A stretch of 64,000 nucleotides of DNA. Source: Hyaloperonospora brassicae (Eukaryota; Oomycota; Peronosporomycetes; Peronosporales; Peronosporaceae). The stretch spans positions 1 through 64,000 of the forward strand of contig CANTFL010001256.1 in assembly GCA_947650285.1 (NCBI GenBank), given 5' to 3'. Shown here piece by piece: positions 21,385 through 34,189 of this stretch. The stretch's first letter is position 1; each line of letters begins with the position of its first letter. Both the position numbers and the translations under genes were made by a program. The notes below the pieces were generated by a model, which saw only the letters and a program-made list of their open reading frames with translations, did not search any database and was not told the DNA's origin.

Positions 21385-22301
21385 GTACTGAAGTCCTTTG
21401 TACATCAATTGAACTTAGTTCAGTCACTCATCAACTTCGATCCAAGCACTCAAGTCCGTCTCATGGCCTCTCCGTCATGCCTCCCTACCTCGCCGATCGC
21501 TTCAGAAGGTTCCACCGTACTTCTGTCTTCGGATCGCGACCCGTTACCCAGATCGCCAGATCACGAGGGGCATACTCCAACGGTTCCAGATCGGCCTGGG
21601 TCTCCAAGTTCTCTTGGTCCGGCCAGATCGCCATCAATCGTCACGGGATCGCCAGATCGACGACCAACCGGACCTTTATCTTCAGCCCGAGACCTGTCGT
21701 CCAGATCTCCAGATCACGGGAGGTATAATCTAATAGCCCAAGATCGACCCATATATCCACTTGTCCATACAGGGTGACTGGATCGACAGCCTGAGTTGAG
21801 CCCATCCCATTCTTCACCATATCGATATTTACTTGGGCTCCACTAATATCGCCAGTCAATCGACCTGGATCGCCAGAGCATCAGTCTCGGCTTAGATCGC
21901 TATTCGTTTGAGCAAGGTCGTTAGATCATTCTGCTTTTCCTGTATTGCCGGTCTTAATGAATTCTAAATGATAATACATCAGATTTCATTATCATCGTTC
22001 ATCACATCTTTTATCGTTGTATCACCATTCCAAATCAATCTCGCTTTCCATCAATTAGTTGATAATTCAGTTCCATACTCATATACGAACAACCCATTCC
22101 TATGGCATGTACTACCTCCAAGTAAACCCTTCAAACCCATTCCACCAGCATGTGCTACCTCCTAGCACACCCGTCAACCGATATCCTCCGCCACATACAT
22201 CCTCCCGGCATGTGCTTTCACCGCCTTACAGCCATATGCAACCTCCTTGCATACTTCAGCCATTACTAACCTCCAGATCGGTGTTAGACCCTTGATGCAG
22301 C
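21385..22301 (-). other. E6 3' untranslated interior
   Basis: No convincing frame is present. The stretch has many GATC words (21,490-21,910 especially) and a small cluster of gcatgtgct/acctcc repeats near 22,100-22,260. Confidence 0.6.
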
Positions 22302-22907
22302 TCAATCAAATTGCCATACCTTGAATCGATTCCAGATCGCTCGATCACGGTCACATTTCTGCGACAAATACACGCAATTTACATCTGCAGCATTTAAACA
22401 TGTCGGATCGCTAGAGCCTTTCCAATACTTCCCGACTGGACAGTGTACTCGTCCAACCCGTGGTTTTCGGCCAGATCGCACGTCTTCTGTTCTTTTCACT
22501 ACGAACTTATCATCCTCTTGATCTACTTCCCAGCTATCGTCCGGCCACAATACTTCATCAAAACCCACTCGATCAATCTCGTATACCGTCAAACATATGA
22601 TTGGCCGAACCTGAAACATCTTGACCTGCTTCAACTTCAAAACATGAACCATCGATAACAACCTGTATGGTTTACCATCAATACACAATCGTACGATATG
22701 ACCTCCACATTTGTCGGCCTCACGAAACGGTCCGTGCCACATATGGGCTAAACTTGGTGCATATTCATCCTTGAACCGATCGAGATAAAGCCGCAACTCC
22801 TCTCCACGACTTATCTCCAGTGGATCCGCATTATAGCGGCCGATTTCCACTGTATCAGTCTCTGCGGTCATTACGGACGACTGTCCATGCTCTTTACTGT
22901 ATCCCAT
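22302..22907 (-). pseudogene. pol: E6 pol C-terminus (GPY/F-like and chromodomain-like)
   Basis: The 201-aa frame shows the end of an oomycete-type Gypsy pol: an Ala-His-Met-Trp-His-Gly-Pro-Phe-Arg block (GPF motif) near residue 55, an Asp-Asp-Ser-Trp-Glu block near 125, and a degenerate Trp-Lys-Gly-x-x-Asp-Pro-Thr chromodomain end near 160-180. The rest of pol is absent upstream, so this is a leftover without catalytic function. It may be kept as packaging or processing sequence, or simply be decaying. Confidence 0.8.
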
Positions 22908-22932
22908 ATCGGTCTCGTTTTAATGGTGGTGA

Positions 22933-23421
22933 CTAAAAACATTTTCTGTCAGGATCAACATCACGAAAAATTCCCCATTCGATCACCTTTGCCCCCACCT
23001 CGATCTTCATGTTAGCGAATCGATAGGGTTCCACAGCGTCACAGCTCATAGCCTTGGTGGCATCCATCACAGCAGAAGACAGCATATCATCATTCACTCC
23101 AGGTAAGTCATTGTAAGTCCTCTTTATAGCTGATTCTTTATACTGTCGATCGTCTTGTCCTTGTAACACACCATCACGAGTCGACATCCCGCCTGACTGA
23201 CTTCTGGACTCTCCATGCACCGTATCACTATCGACAGGGTCTCCGTCTTTGGTCGCGCTATCTTCACATACCCATCTGTTCAATCCGATCGACGATTGAT
23301 TGGTCTCCACCTTGACCTGCGCCGGCAACCTCGCACCCTCGTTTCCCTTCGACAATCTCACGGTTGCAATCATTTCGAGTCCTTTATACCAGTTGGGAAT
23401 GCTCTTCTTGCGACTCACCAT
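22933..23421 (-). pseudogene. E6 internal frame of unknown origin
   Basis: A 162-aa open stretch, hydrophilic, with no motif that I recognise. It lies between the repeat region and the pol tail, where an intact Gypsy would carry protease to integrase. It may be a degraded or recombined junction of that region. Confidence 0.4.
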
Positions 23422-23689
23422 CCTTGATCCCGATCACTTCTGCCTGACAGCTGGACCGTTCTTGTAACAGATCATCTACCTCAGACTCGGTGTCTTCGTT
23501 CGTAATCTCCCTTGTGGCGTCGATCTCTTGCTTCGGTCGGTCTAGTATCCACTCGACGCTTTTAATATTCTTTGTAGTATCCATCGCTGAAGGTATCTTC
23601 ATACACAGTCGATATCCACTTGTAGGATGAATCGCCGCACTTGGAAGCGGCGCCCCCAGTCCCGATCAGCTAGCAAATCGAGATATAAT

Positions 23690-24560
23690 AACAGACCATT
23701 ACACTTGTCTTAATACCTTCGCGACCCTGACCCACGCAATCTTGATCCGCAATATACCTTCGATCACTAACTCGATCTTGATCGATAGAAAGCTCAAACG
23801 ATCCATCGTGTGAATGCAAGTCATTTTCACCACATCGATCTCCACTTGCAGAGTGATAACCGTAGAGAAATCCACGCCTCCTGTTCAGATCAGCTTCGAG
23901 ATCTTGATCCATACAATACGTTTGATGACTTTCTCGATATTGATCGATAGAAAACTCAAACGATCCACCGGGTAAATGCGAAATTACTCCGCGATCTTGA
24001 CAAGTCAAACACGGTGGTTCACCTTCGCGATCTTCTCAACCTTTATCGACAGATAGCTCAAACGATCCATCGAGTAAATACGAAATAACTTCGCGATCTT
24101 GACAAGTCAAACACGGTGGTTCACCTTCGCGATCTTGCTCGATATAACGTCGAACCGATTCATCGGGCAAGTGCGAAATAACTTCGCGGTCTTGACAAGT
24201 CAAACACGGTGGTTCACCTTCGCGATCTCGCTCGATATAACGTCGAACCGATCTACTGTGTGAAGGCTGATGCACGCCTCGATCTTGTTCCGTCAAATAC
24301 TGTGGTTCACCTTCGCGATCTTGCTCGATATAACGTCGAGCCGATCTACTGTGTGAAGGCTGATTCACGCCTCGATCTTGTTCCGTCAAATACTGTGATT
24401 CGTCTTCGCGATCTTGCTCGATATAACGTTGAACCGATCTATCGTGTGAAGGCTGATTTACGCCTCGATCTTGTTCCGTCAAATACTGTGGATCACCTTT
24501 GCAATCTTGATCAGCAAAACTCTGAAACGATCCATCATGTGAGAGTATATCGACTACGGC
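23690..24560 (-). repeat. E6 tandem array, 93-bp (31-codon) units
   Basis: Units starting at 24123, 24216, 24309, 24402 and 24495 are spaced exactly 93 bp apart; more diverged units continue to about 23,690. On the minus strand each unit encodes a charged block with Tyr-Ile-Glu-Gln-Asp-Arg and Glu-Gln-Asp-Arg-Gly-Val motifs. Spacing in whole codons suggests that it was once translated. Each unit holds several gatc words. Confidence 0.85.
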
Positions 24561-25459
24561 ATTCTATACTTCTGTCGCAGATTTGATACTTTCTCCTCCC
24601 GTTTAAGCTTTAGAAACCCGATGAGGAAATTACTGCCGCTTCTTTCGCCGTTTCCACCGGATCATCTCCTGGTCGTTCTATTGAGTTTATCGGTTTAAAA
24701 TAGTTAGAAGGATTTACCGGAGATTCGATCCATTCATTATCGGGCCATTTTCATTGTTCGTCTGTAGTATTTCCATATTACAAGGTTTGCCACTCCTTGT
24801 ATCGGCCACACCCATATAACACGTATCCGTAAGCTCGTGGTGTTGTCTCGCCTTTTATCCACATACCGAGTGTGATATGTGTTGGTAACACGATCTTCGG
24901 ATCACAAATATTCGTCACACTGCAGATATAATAACTTACCAGGGCCGTATCTTACTGTTGGCACCCAATCAAGTCCTCGTGTGATCTACAACCTTGAGAA
25001 CGCTCGACTAATCCCGACCTTCACCTCTGTAGATTCTCCAACCGAGATCTCGATGGGTTGATCAGTGGCTTTTATATATTTCACCTTAAATTTATACGGT
25101 GAACCGGCGTCCTGAGAAGCGAATCGAATTATCATCCGGTTGTTTTCGTGAAAGGTAGTATTGCTGATTCGACCGATTCTTCGTGCCCACAACACTTAAA
25201 CAAGAACTCTTCCACCAGCGCCTTCCGATTAAATTGTATCGACACGTTAAGTTGAAGATACCAATATCGGGCTGAAACGGTGAGCAAGTCACCGAGCACC
25301 GAAATTTTTTCTTCATCGGAAATTTGTTCTCGAGCAAAAGCCGATCAGACCTTGCCGATCCAGCTCCGAGCCCAATCTTCGTCTCGACGGCTTTTCCTGA
25401 AAACCCTTCCAGATGTGAGATCACGGTGGCCCAGTATTCCTAAGTGGAAATCTCGATAT
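24561..25459 (-). other. E6 interior, undetermined
   Basis: Short overlapping minus-strand frames at 25092-25424 and 24986-25195 continue one another across frame breaks and may be a decayed part of the same polyprotein. I recognise no domain. Confidence 0.4.
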
Positions 25460-26543
25460 TCATGTGGTTCCTGTAGTGGCTATATATGTCCGCCCATGTT
25501 TTACAAGCCATGATTGGTCAGATTTACTTTCGCTCGGACGACGAGGCTTCGATACCACCGATTCCAATTTGATGTCCGTGATAATAGATTCATGGCAAGA
25601 CGATCTCATGTGATTCTGCTTGGACGTAATAGAATTCAGGGCGATCTTGTCTTCAGTCAACGCGACTTTGTACACTAGACGAATAATAATCTCGACAAGA
25701 GCGTCCACTGCAATCTCGATCTGATCTATATTGCATGGTCTCAAGTCCTTCGCATATAGATCGCTCAAGCTAAAACCGGTTTCTATCAGCAGCCAGCAAA
25801 TTGGTGCGACCGCGTCGATCTGAATGGCGGATCTTTTGAGTATTGACACCGGCCTATTCAACGATCCAATTATTTTCGGCTGTAAAATTTTGAAGACAGG
25901 ATCTGTCTTGAACAGTTCCCTCAGAAATAACCAATAACATTCTAACTGCGCGCGATCCCACATTTGAGTCACCGACTCGATCTTTGGCGCATCAATCTCT
26001 ACCAGCTCGCGCGTCGATCTTTGGTACCGCGATCTTGGGCATCTCACGATCATATTCGTCCATAACTGCGATCTTCGATCCGATGGTTTTTCCGACCCGG
26101 TGATCTTCTCCATCCGATCTTGGCACTTTCTTCCTCTTTCGTGCCGATCCGGCGGGTTTCTTGGCCGTCTTCCTCGTCTTAATTTCTGGTGACCTGCTGA
26201 CGAGGGTATAGGGTTTGGCTTTCGCCGGTATGTTTTTCACCATTGGATTTTCATCCAGCAGATCGCTCTTTTCAGAGAGATCTGCGGTGGCCCCCGAAAG
26301 GACCCTAAGAGGGAATTGAGGTTTACCTTCCAGATCGGTCTCTCGATCTTCCTCTTTGATTATCATTTCATCAGAGCCCCTCCCAAAACTCTGATGATCT
26401 GGGGATCTTGTTCTTCTGCGTGTCTACATCGATCCCTCTGTCGCTGACACTTCAATCCCAGGTTCTTGCTTAAACTTGGCATCTTCTCCAGTGGACTCAC
26501 GGTCAAAACTAGAGGCCTCAGAAGATCCGGGCACGCGCACCAT
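25460..26543 (-). pseudogene. gag: E6 gag region, broken
   Basis: The first ATG (26543-26541) overlaps the primer site, as in some oomycete Gypsy elements, and reads Met-Val-Arg-Val-Pro-Gly, then hits a stop after about 48 codons. Downstream minus-strand frames at 25992-26366 (Lys/Arg-rich) and 25460-26113 continue it in other frames. No zinc knuckle is visible. The assignment rests on position just after the primer site. Confidence 0.55.
26527..26542 (-). promoter_or_regulatory. E6 primer-binding site
   Basis: In minus orientation the LTR ends CGCCACA, followed by one A and TGGTGCGCGTGCCCGG. The TGG start fits a tRNA 3' end; it differs from the TGGTAGC of E1, E2, E3 and F. Confidence 0.75.
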
Positions 26544-28517
26544 TGTGGCGAAGTCGATCTCACAAAATTGCTTGAGTGAGGGTCGATCTTTAACTTTCCT
26601 AGACTTGCCGAATCACGGACGGGGATACTCCGTCCGTGCCTTGATCTATAGCCTTGTGCTCACGTTGTGTACCCGTCGGTTGGGCTGGCTCGAGCTCTTC
26701 GTAACGGCCTTGGGAGATGTCGATCACGCTGAGAGATTGAGTTGAGAGTTCGCTTCCGGTGCGTAAATCTTCACACCACGAACAGGGCGTTCTGCGATCT
26801 TGATCTTGAGTCGCGGCAATCTCTATCTGGAAGCGTCGCGATCTCGATCTTGAGTCGCGGCGATCTCTATCTGGAAGCGTCGCGACCTCGATCTTGAGTC
26901 GCGGCGATCTCTATCCGGAAGCGTCGCGATCTCGATCTTAAATCACACCGATCTCGTTTATTCTCGGAGTCGGGGTCTTTGCTGTGCGGGAATCTTCACT
27001 CAGCAAATAATAGTCTTGCGTCGATCTTGCCGGAAGTGCGCAATGCGGGACGATCGGTTTCTTGTTTCGCCAAAATGAAACGTGCCGATCTGCCTTGCAG
27101 ATCGCTTCGATCTCGCTCTGTCTTGTCTTGAACTCCTTTTCCAGATCTTATGACCACTTGAGCCGCATCGCGATCTTGTAACCAAAATCCTTTTCCTTTA
27201 CCGTTGTTTGCTGCTACCCTAGCAGTTTAAGTTGAGTTGAGTTACCTTAACCCCACCTTGGCCAAACAATCCAAGGCAAGTACACGAAATCACGGCGCGG
27301 CAAAGTCTCTTAATCGCTGGGAGGCCAAATATCCTGTCCGGGAGAGAAGTCTGCGACGTGCTTTATTTGTAAAAACGGTAACTGTTTTATTATCCAACCA
27401 AATTAATAGACAACCTATACTTAAGCCTATTCCAAACTGTAGGTAACTCTCCAAGTCGATATCACCGTTTAGCTTGACCTCCCCCGTGAACACGTGTCGA
27501 AATTTCGTGACCTGTACTCCAAAGATAGCGCCAATACTCCCGATATCGTACCTAGACACCAAAAAGGGACCAAATTCCGAATACGGTACCAAATACCTAA
27601 TTTTGGTACCGAAAAGTCCAAAATAGTATCCAAATGCCGAATGTGTCTAAATCCATTTTGCAACGTCAATTCAACCGGCTTCCACTGGCTCTTTCGATCT
27701 GAACTTTTGGGATATCACTCATGGACCTTCAACAAGCATGTTTATCACGATATAATCGCTCCATCATCGACATATCCATAATCAGCAGAGAACATGACCG
27801 ATCTGATACCCGATTCGAGATTTTTGAGGATCGGTACGGTATAATTCATCAGTAAATAACTTTCTGTTTACCGTACGTGCTCCAATATCATCCTCCCGTG
27901 TTTATCGGATCAACGAGACCATCCACAGGTCTTGAAACAGCTCCCTGGACTTCCACGAGTATCCACACTTTCAGATCGGGCCATAATTAACCTAAATCAG
28001 TGCTTCCTTTGGGAGACTGGTAAATAGTGTTACCGATCTGCAGGATGTTACACCTTCGTCACAGAGTCATATCGCATCACCTGATCCCAGATGCATCTTT
28101 CCAGAATGACTTGGCCACAATATCCACGACCGTTGCTATAGGTATCCTTCTCCTTAACCAATATTCAGGTAAATTGTGTGGCTTCGTCCCACTACCTCGT
28201 CCCAGATCGCTCTATAAGTATCCTTCTCCTTGACCAACATTCAGGTAAATTGTATGACTTCGTCTCACTTCCTCTTCCCAGATCTATCCATGGAAATCGT
28301 TTTATTTGTCGTCTTGTCCCAGATCTCTCTGTCCCCGGTCGTTCCATATACATCAGTCTGGCGACAGTTGGAGCGGATCGCCGGTCCCCGTTGAGGTCTC
28401 TTTCCACCTTCTTATTGGGTCGCTAGGTCCCTTGGTATCATTTCCACCAGTGAGTGACACCCCAACTGGGTGGTCACCGATCCACGTCCCGAAAATTCGA
28501 TTAGTGACTTTGCGACA
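26544..28517 (-). repeat. E6 5' LTR (1974 bp)
   Basis: It runs TGTCGCAAAG...CGCCACA in minus orientation. It matches the other two copies throughout and carries three 44-bp repeat units (starting 26808, 26852 and 26896). It is the only complete LTR of this family in the window. Confidence 0.88.
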
Positions 28518-28626
28518 TATACAACAAGGCACAAAATCGGATTACCCCACACGTGAGTCGGCAAGGCTGGGCAAGTGGAAAATCAAACCTCACACAAGCG
28601 ATTTTGTTAGTTCGACTTCGCTACAC
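28518..28626 (+). repeat. Displaced 3' end of the GATC-rich host LTR
   Basis: These bases match the last 100 bp of the copy at 17699-19624 and end TTCGCTACA just before the ctta duplication (28627-28630). They complete the outer LTR on the far side of E6. Confidence 0.85.
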
Positions 28627-29269
28627 TTACCCTGTTTGAATCTCAGGAGCTCAGATTAAGCTCTGAACTCATCCTGAGGCCGTTCAAACGCTTGTTTGAG
28701 CCGGGTCTTGAAGGCTTTTAGTGAACCGAAAGCATATGGGTCACGCATCTCGATCCCTAAGGCCCAAATCTTGGCACGTCCTGTCAAGTAGGCTTGAGCT
28801 AATGTGAGTTTTGTTTGCTCATTTTAGATACGACGTTCAGTTATGGCTCTGTCTACTTCGACAAACCATAACAACAGGAAATCTTCCTCGACTCCTCTGT
28901 ATTTGAAGATATCAATTTTCAAGATTTCGGGACGACGCGTGTGTGTCGTCCCGCTCACAGCTACATTGAATTGCTGCTGTCTCAATATCTCTGACTGTTG
29001 AGCACCGAATTCTCTCGATCGCTTGGTCTTTTGAGAGCCTTGCTGGTAAAGCAAGGCTACCTTTTCTCTTCGGCGACAAGTTCATTTTGAATTAACCTGT
29101 CTATAGCGGCATGTTGTTGATCTCTTTTAATAAACTTCAACATGGCGCTAACGGCGATTTCTCGGATGGTAGAACTCATTCGTTCTACCGACCTCCATTT
29201 AATGTCACTTAAATAATTAAAGACTTCACGCGTGGCGTGAAAGCTTTCCTCCCCATCTAATTTGTTCAT
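28627..29269 (-). pseudogene. gag: E3 gag, N-terminal half, broken
   Basis: Minus-strand fragments match E2 Gag residues 1-210: the Ala-Thr-Arg-Glu and Asp-Ile-Lys-Trp block near 29,200, Gln-rich heptads near 29,000 and the Leu-Leu-Leu-Trp-Phe-Val-Glu block near 28,870. Frame breaks occur at about 29,055 and 28,820. It joins 17698 once the nest is removed. Confidence 0.87.
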
Positions 29270-29319
29270 CTCGGATGTGGTGGTTGTGGTCGCTGGACGG
29301 ACTACAAAGTGCTACCAGG

Positions 29320-29766
29320 TGTAATGGACCATGTTCTTATGTCAATTTAACACAGGGTTGTGTGCACCCGTTGTCACGTACACATGGCGTAAGGAAGCGC
29401 AGCGAAGTAGGCATGAAGTAAAAGCTCTGTCTAAGAGAAAAGTAGAACTGTATTTCATATAGTTTCTTTTCTTACTAAATCATCTTTTGTCTTAATCTAA
29501 CTAAATTAAACTACAATCTCCTATGTGGGTTTCTTGCTCACCACCCATTGCGCGCGTCCAGCAGCGATTGGTGGTTAATATGGTTGATGCACCGTGAACA
29601 TCAACCATCAGGTGGAGCAACCCGTCAAAGAAATATGACCTTCGGGGGTGAATTTCTTTAACCTAACTCCTTACGAGTAATGTCAATTGAACATTATCGT
29701 AATCGATAATGTTCAAAAATGAATACGAAAATATCAATTATTATGTAACGGGGTCACCCCGTTACA
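29320..29766 (-). repeat. E3 5' LTR and adjoining primer site
   Basis: This 447-bp LTR closely matches 2783-3228. It ends in the palindrome TGTAACGGGGTCACCCCGTTAC plus A. The primer site, TGGTAGCAC in minus orientation, lies at 29309-29317. The right duplication tttac is at 29767-29771. Confidence 0.93.
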
Positions 29767-29889
29767 TTTACCACATTTCACAGAGGTGCCTAGTAACAAG
29801 CTCGTTTGACCGATCGGTCCGTCTGCCAGACAAGGGTTTGCCACGCTTGCTACCTTGACACGCATTGACGGTTTTAGTGATGAGCCGCC

Positions 29890-32800
29890 TTGTCTTCCTT
29901 ATCACGGGCCGGCGGGATGCTGCCGACTGACTCAGTTCAGCATGAAAGCAATGCCTCACCCAATTTTCTCCCTCTGGAGGGTAGCAGCGTTCTAAACCCG
30001 CCGCAGATCGATCCTCATGTGCGCGTAGCGACGCAAGACCAGCATATTCCGGCTATTAGTCCTCAGGAAATGTATACAGCGGTGGTGGCGGCTCGGCGTG
30101 CTACTCCGTGTGAACCTCCGCGAGAGGCTAATTTAGCTACTGTAGCCGAGCTATTTTTTATCCACAACACTGTCGATATTGACGATAAGCTCGAGCAGCA
30201 AGGAAAGAAGCGCTAACCCAAACTTATCGGCGTCGAACAAGTGGGTTTGTTTCAGTTTTTTGAGGAAGCGTGTGTGGGAAGCAATACTCTTTGCGAGACA
30301 TGGGTGGACCATACCAGAAAGGCTACCCAAACTTTGTATGACACTAATTGGTCTTTTAAGCCCATTCTGCAGAATATGATCAGCAAGGTCAAGTGGGCCA
30401 AGTTGACGCCGCTTAATCAGAGGACGAAAACTTCAAAACATGTTCCAGAGTGTGGGGACAGGGAGATTTGACTTCGCGACCACAGCTTCAGCTGCAAACC
30501 GTTCACGTTAAACTCGGCGGTGTACTCGGCGGAGGAGATTGACACTTTGCGGGCTCTATGCACTCAGACGGCGGCGTCTTCTTGTGGTAGCCGAATAAGA
30601 ACGGTACGCCAGATGAATGGCGAATTATCAGAAGGATCGCAGAAGGGAGCATTGTGTGCTGACGCCAACCTGTGTTACTGAATAGCGTCCTCAACTTCAA
30701 GGAGCGCGTTCATCTCTACCGGATTAGTCAGGTCCAAGGTGAAGGTGAACTAGTCTTTTGATTGCGCAGTGGAAGTAATATTCGGGTACGTCGTCAAAGC
30801 ACAAAGGATATTTATTAGGACATATCGCTGACGGCGGAGAGGGTACGAGTGAATCAAGAGGAGCTACGCCGCTACCTCAATGTTGCCAAGACGATTAGCT
30901 ACGATCCAGTTCAACGATGTATTTACTTTTATTTATTTGATCGGGCGACCGCCCGTGATTTTATTTGTTAGCGGTTCCGTTCAGGAACGTTGTACAAAGA
31001 GTAATTGACATGCACCTGCGAGCCAAGGGATCCGTCTAGGCTCGGCAGCTTGAAAGAGATGGAGTCCGTGTAATACAGCCAGGGAATATGAAGAGGATTT
31101 ACATAACGTCACCCGATTTACTGGCATTGGGAGGAATACCGCGTATCTTCAAGCCCATATCACGGCAAATTTAGATCTTGATGATATCGATATCTGTACC
31201 CCCGACTCTCGGACATCTACCGTGTGGAGGTTAACAGTAAAATTGGCGGATTATTCGGGCTTCTTGCGCGGAGTAGTGCGTCTTGTTTGGCTAGGAAAGC
31301 TGATCGTCTTAAAGCACTCTGACGTTGGACGTCGTCTTCAGTGCCTAAAAAGCGAGACGCTCGGCCATCCCACGGCGCGGTGTCGTCACACGGAGGATCA
31401 GTTGCTTGGCCCAGGCAGAAGAGTTGCTAGCGAACGCGAAGTAACGAGGCTGGAGGATTTGGCCACGCTATATGGCAGCTTAGAGGAGATTACAAAAAAG
31501 CGGCAGCTATCAGGCTGCAGCTACAGCACGACCAGGATAAGAAGTCCCAAGAGGCGGTGGCTCCATCCTCGACAGTCGGGGGGACGTCGAACGAACCTTA
31601 GACACAACTCCTGAGGGATAGCGGTCCCGAATCTCCCATAGAGACCCAGAAGACTGAACTAGCACCTAATAAATGGTGGATAACTGTTTCGCTCCGACGA
31701 AAGAACCCCGTCAAATTTCGGTCAAAGGCTAAATCAATTCGGTCTCAGACAATTGCTTCGTTTTATGCGCACTTGGATACTTGGCCATTAGATACGAGCG
31801 CGGATGACGCAATGCAGCTTCATCCTCTCACTTTGGATGGATTAGCGGATTTACCGGGTAACAATGAAACCGCTAATCTCGAGTCGGCGGCCAACACGGA
31901 CGCATGCAAGCTAAATGTACATCTTTGTTCAGAAAAACCACCTAAGCGGCAATACACATCCCAGTTGCTGATGTTGACCAAGAGGGAACGCGATGCATTA
32001 CGAACGGCCTCAGCGCCTATACCTTCTAGTTCGAGACCTTAGTTTTTCCGGAGGGTATGACAATCGCTGCCGAGCCGGATTTACCCACTATTGAATATGG
32101 AATTGGACCAACGCAGGTAATTACTCCAGCTTCGAGTGATTGCCTGTCAATGGCTTTAGCTCAGGCTGTGGCTGATCACGATCTGGTTGGGCACGATAAC
32201 AATTTGGAAGCGATAACGAAAAGTATAAAACGGGGTGTTCAGTGAGCGGGCCTTCAAAATTTTGACGAGCAATTTTCTCACTTTGTTCGTTATGCTCCAC
32301 TGATAATTATGCATCTTAGGTGGGAAGGTATGACTGCACGGGAGTCCGCCAAACAATTTTGTTTGTCCTTACATGAATTTGCTACCTCTCCTTTCAAACG
32401 CCTCTCTGTCATCGAGCGGCACAAATGGAGTTGCAGTGAATTTCTGTTCATAATGGCCAATTCTCTTCGATGCAAGGTCTTTATTTTCTTTCGCAATACG
32501 TACGGTCCAGCTTCGTGGGCTTGCTCACTGTTTCTCCCGAGCACCACGACGAAAGGGGCGAAACTTTACGAGACTGATCAGAAAATTCCTCTACAAATTC
32601 AATAATTCTATAAATCTATCACGTTAGCAAAAACTTAAGCCAACGAACTTGCGTTGGTGCTTTGATGCTGGAAGGACCATTACTCCGCAAATGTGCACAA
32701 ACGCTTGCGAGCAGCTGGTCAGCCTGCCCCCTCTAGGCGATACCAACCCCCTCGAAGCATACTGATAGAAAGTGAACATTATGTAAAAGAAATGATCTAC

Positions 32801-33440
32801 ATTAAAACGCGCGCCAGACGCGTTTCGGCCCCCCGCTAGTGGCCACGTTAGTGGCTTGTCAAAATACAAGTGAGAACTACCCAACCGATATCGTTGTAGT
32901 GCCTAATATATATAACACAAGAACCCTAGAGAGCATTCCATATATGCCCTAGTGTAGGTTGAATCTCTGGGTTCGATCCAAGTTCAACTTGCAGTTGCAA
33001 CACAAACGGTAGTGCAGACACTATTGGACGTCACTCCGCCGCCGTTACAAATCCATCTTTACAAAAATGATCACTTATCATCCTCTTTGTTGTATTGCAT
33101 CGAAGACGGCACCATGGACAAGGAGCTTGTCTTAGTCCCCACGCCTTGCGACCCGAGTGATCAGAGTAAATCTCAAAAACGAGCGCATTCGACTACTCCA
33201 GTAGACGAAGAACAGATTAGGCGACACTTGCGCGTAAAAGCAAACGTACATGCCAACGATGGGCTAGCGCTGATGCAGGACTCTATTCACCAATCATTGT
33301 CTCGGTATAATGATCCAGCCCGCGAGTCTTGGCCACACCTATGGCTCAAACATGGCGAGTCCTGGCCGTCGTTAGCTTCAGTTGCGTTTCCACTCGTGAA
33401 CAGCAGCATCGAGGAATGGAGTACGGTTGCACAGCGTTAG
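29890..33440 (+). pseudogene. LINE-A ORF1-like region, broken
   Basis: Open pieces at 29890-30216, 30241-30471, 31222-31614, 31773-32042, 32309-32605 and 33012-33440 lie on one strand and look like parts of one long degraded gene. Only one motif is diagnostic: Cys-Leu-Lys-Ser...Gly-His-Pro-Thr-Ala-Arg-Cys near 31,340, a zinc knuckle whose second Cys is now Ser. The rest I cannot assign. Confidence 0.45.
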
Positions 33441-34189
33441 TAAAGGCGGCTCTTGTCCATGATCCAGAGCTTCCCGTATCCGGATGAGCTCTTTTACGCC
33501 TATATAACTAGTATTTGAAAAGCTGGACAGCGGCTTGGCGCCGTGGCTGTTTGCACGCGCGAATAAAAGCATGTCGCACAAGAACAGCCAATTCATTAAC
33601 AAAACACTAGTTAAATCGTTGATGCTAAATTTTCACGGCCGGCCCCTCAAAATTTACCAGCGCACCGACAGCCGCGATGACTGGACACGGCTGCGGAGTA
33701 ACGCTTACGAAGATCCTATTTTAAAATTGTGCGATGTGAGATTAATTATCGGTTGGCAAAACACATTATCTGCGCAGATGTACACGACCGCGATAACAAA
33801 GTGCTGATTGGTCTGGAAGATAGTACGAAGGACGGTACTTTACACCGTCTTGGCCAGCACCTCGCTGCGCTCGAACCCGTGGCTCGATATCGTGCAGCCT
33901 ATAATGCACCAGCCGACACTCTATGTGGATATTGATTGCGCACTTTTTCTATCGCATTTGCGCACGAGGCATCAGAGGGCGCTCACTGTTACTAAAGGCT
34001 TCTCCGTTCCTACGATTAGAGTACCCCATAACACATTGTCCCTTGGTCTATCAGACGCTCACAGACGTCTCAAGTTTTTCCAGAGCGCGGACACCGTGGA
34101 GCGGCGACATGTGGATACATAGAAACTTAATGGGGTTAACAGATAGAAACTCAAAAAGTCTGGGGCTTTCGTGACAACTTTTTAAACAC

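Larger units (their letters stand above)
19625..28517 (-). mobile_element. E6: non-autonomous Gypsy-like element with about 1.97-kb LTRs
   Basis: On the minus strand the order is 5' LTR (28517-26544), primer site TGGTGCGCG (26542 down), broken gag, a tandem-repeat region, the C-terminal end of pol, a purine tract and a 3' LTR lacking its last part (21374-19625). Protease, RT, RNase H and integrase are not visible in the 5.2-kb interior, so it could only move with help. The interior is GATC-rich like the LTRs. Confidence 0.85.
2783..29766 (-). mobile_element. E3: old Ty3/Gypsy element split by two later insertions
   Basis: LTRs of 446 and 447 bp flank the element, with a matching tttac duplication. 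Removing E1 (6358-14044) and the GATC-LTR nest (17699-28626) leaves about 8.4 kb, close to the 8.0 kb of the related intact element E2. The order on the minus strand matches E2: LTR, primer site, gag, pol, an opposing accessory gene on the plus strand, LTR. All genes carry stops and frame breaks. Divergence from E2 is uneven: roughly 14,985-16,600 is nearly identical to E2, while the LTRs, gag and accessory gene are much more diverged. Confidence 0.92.
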
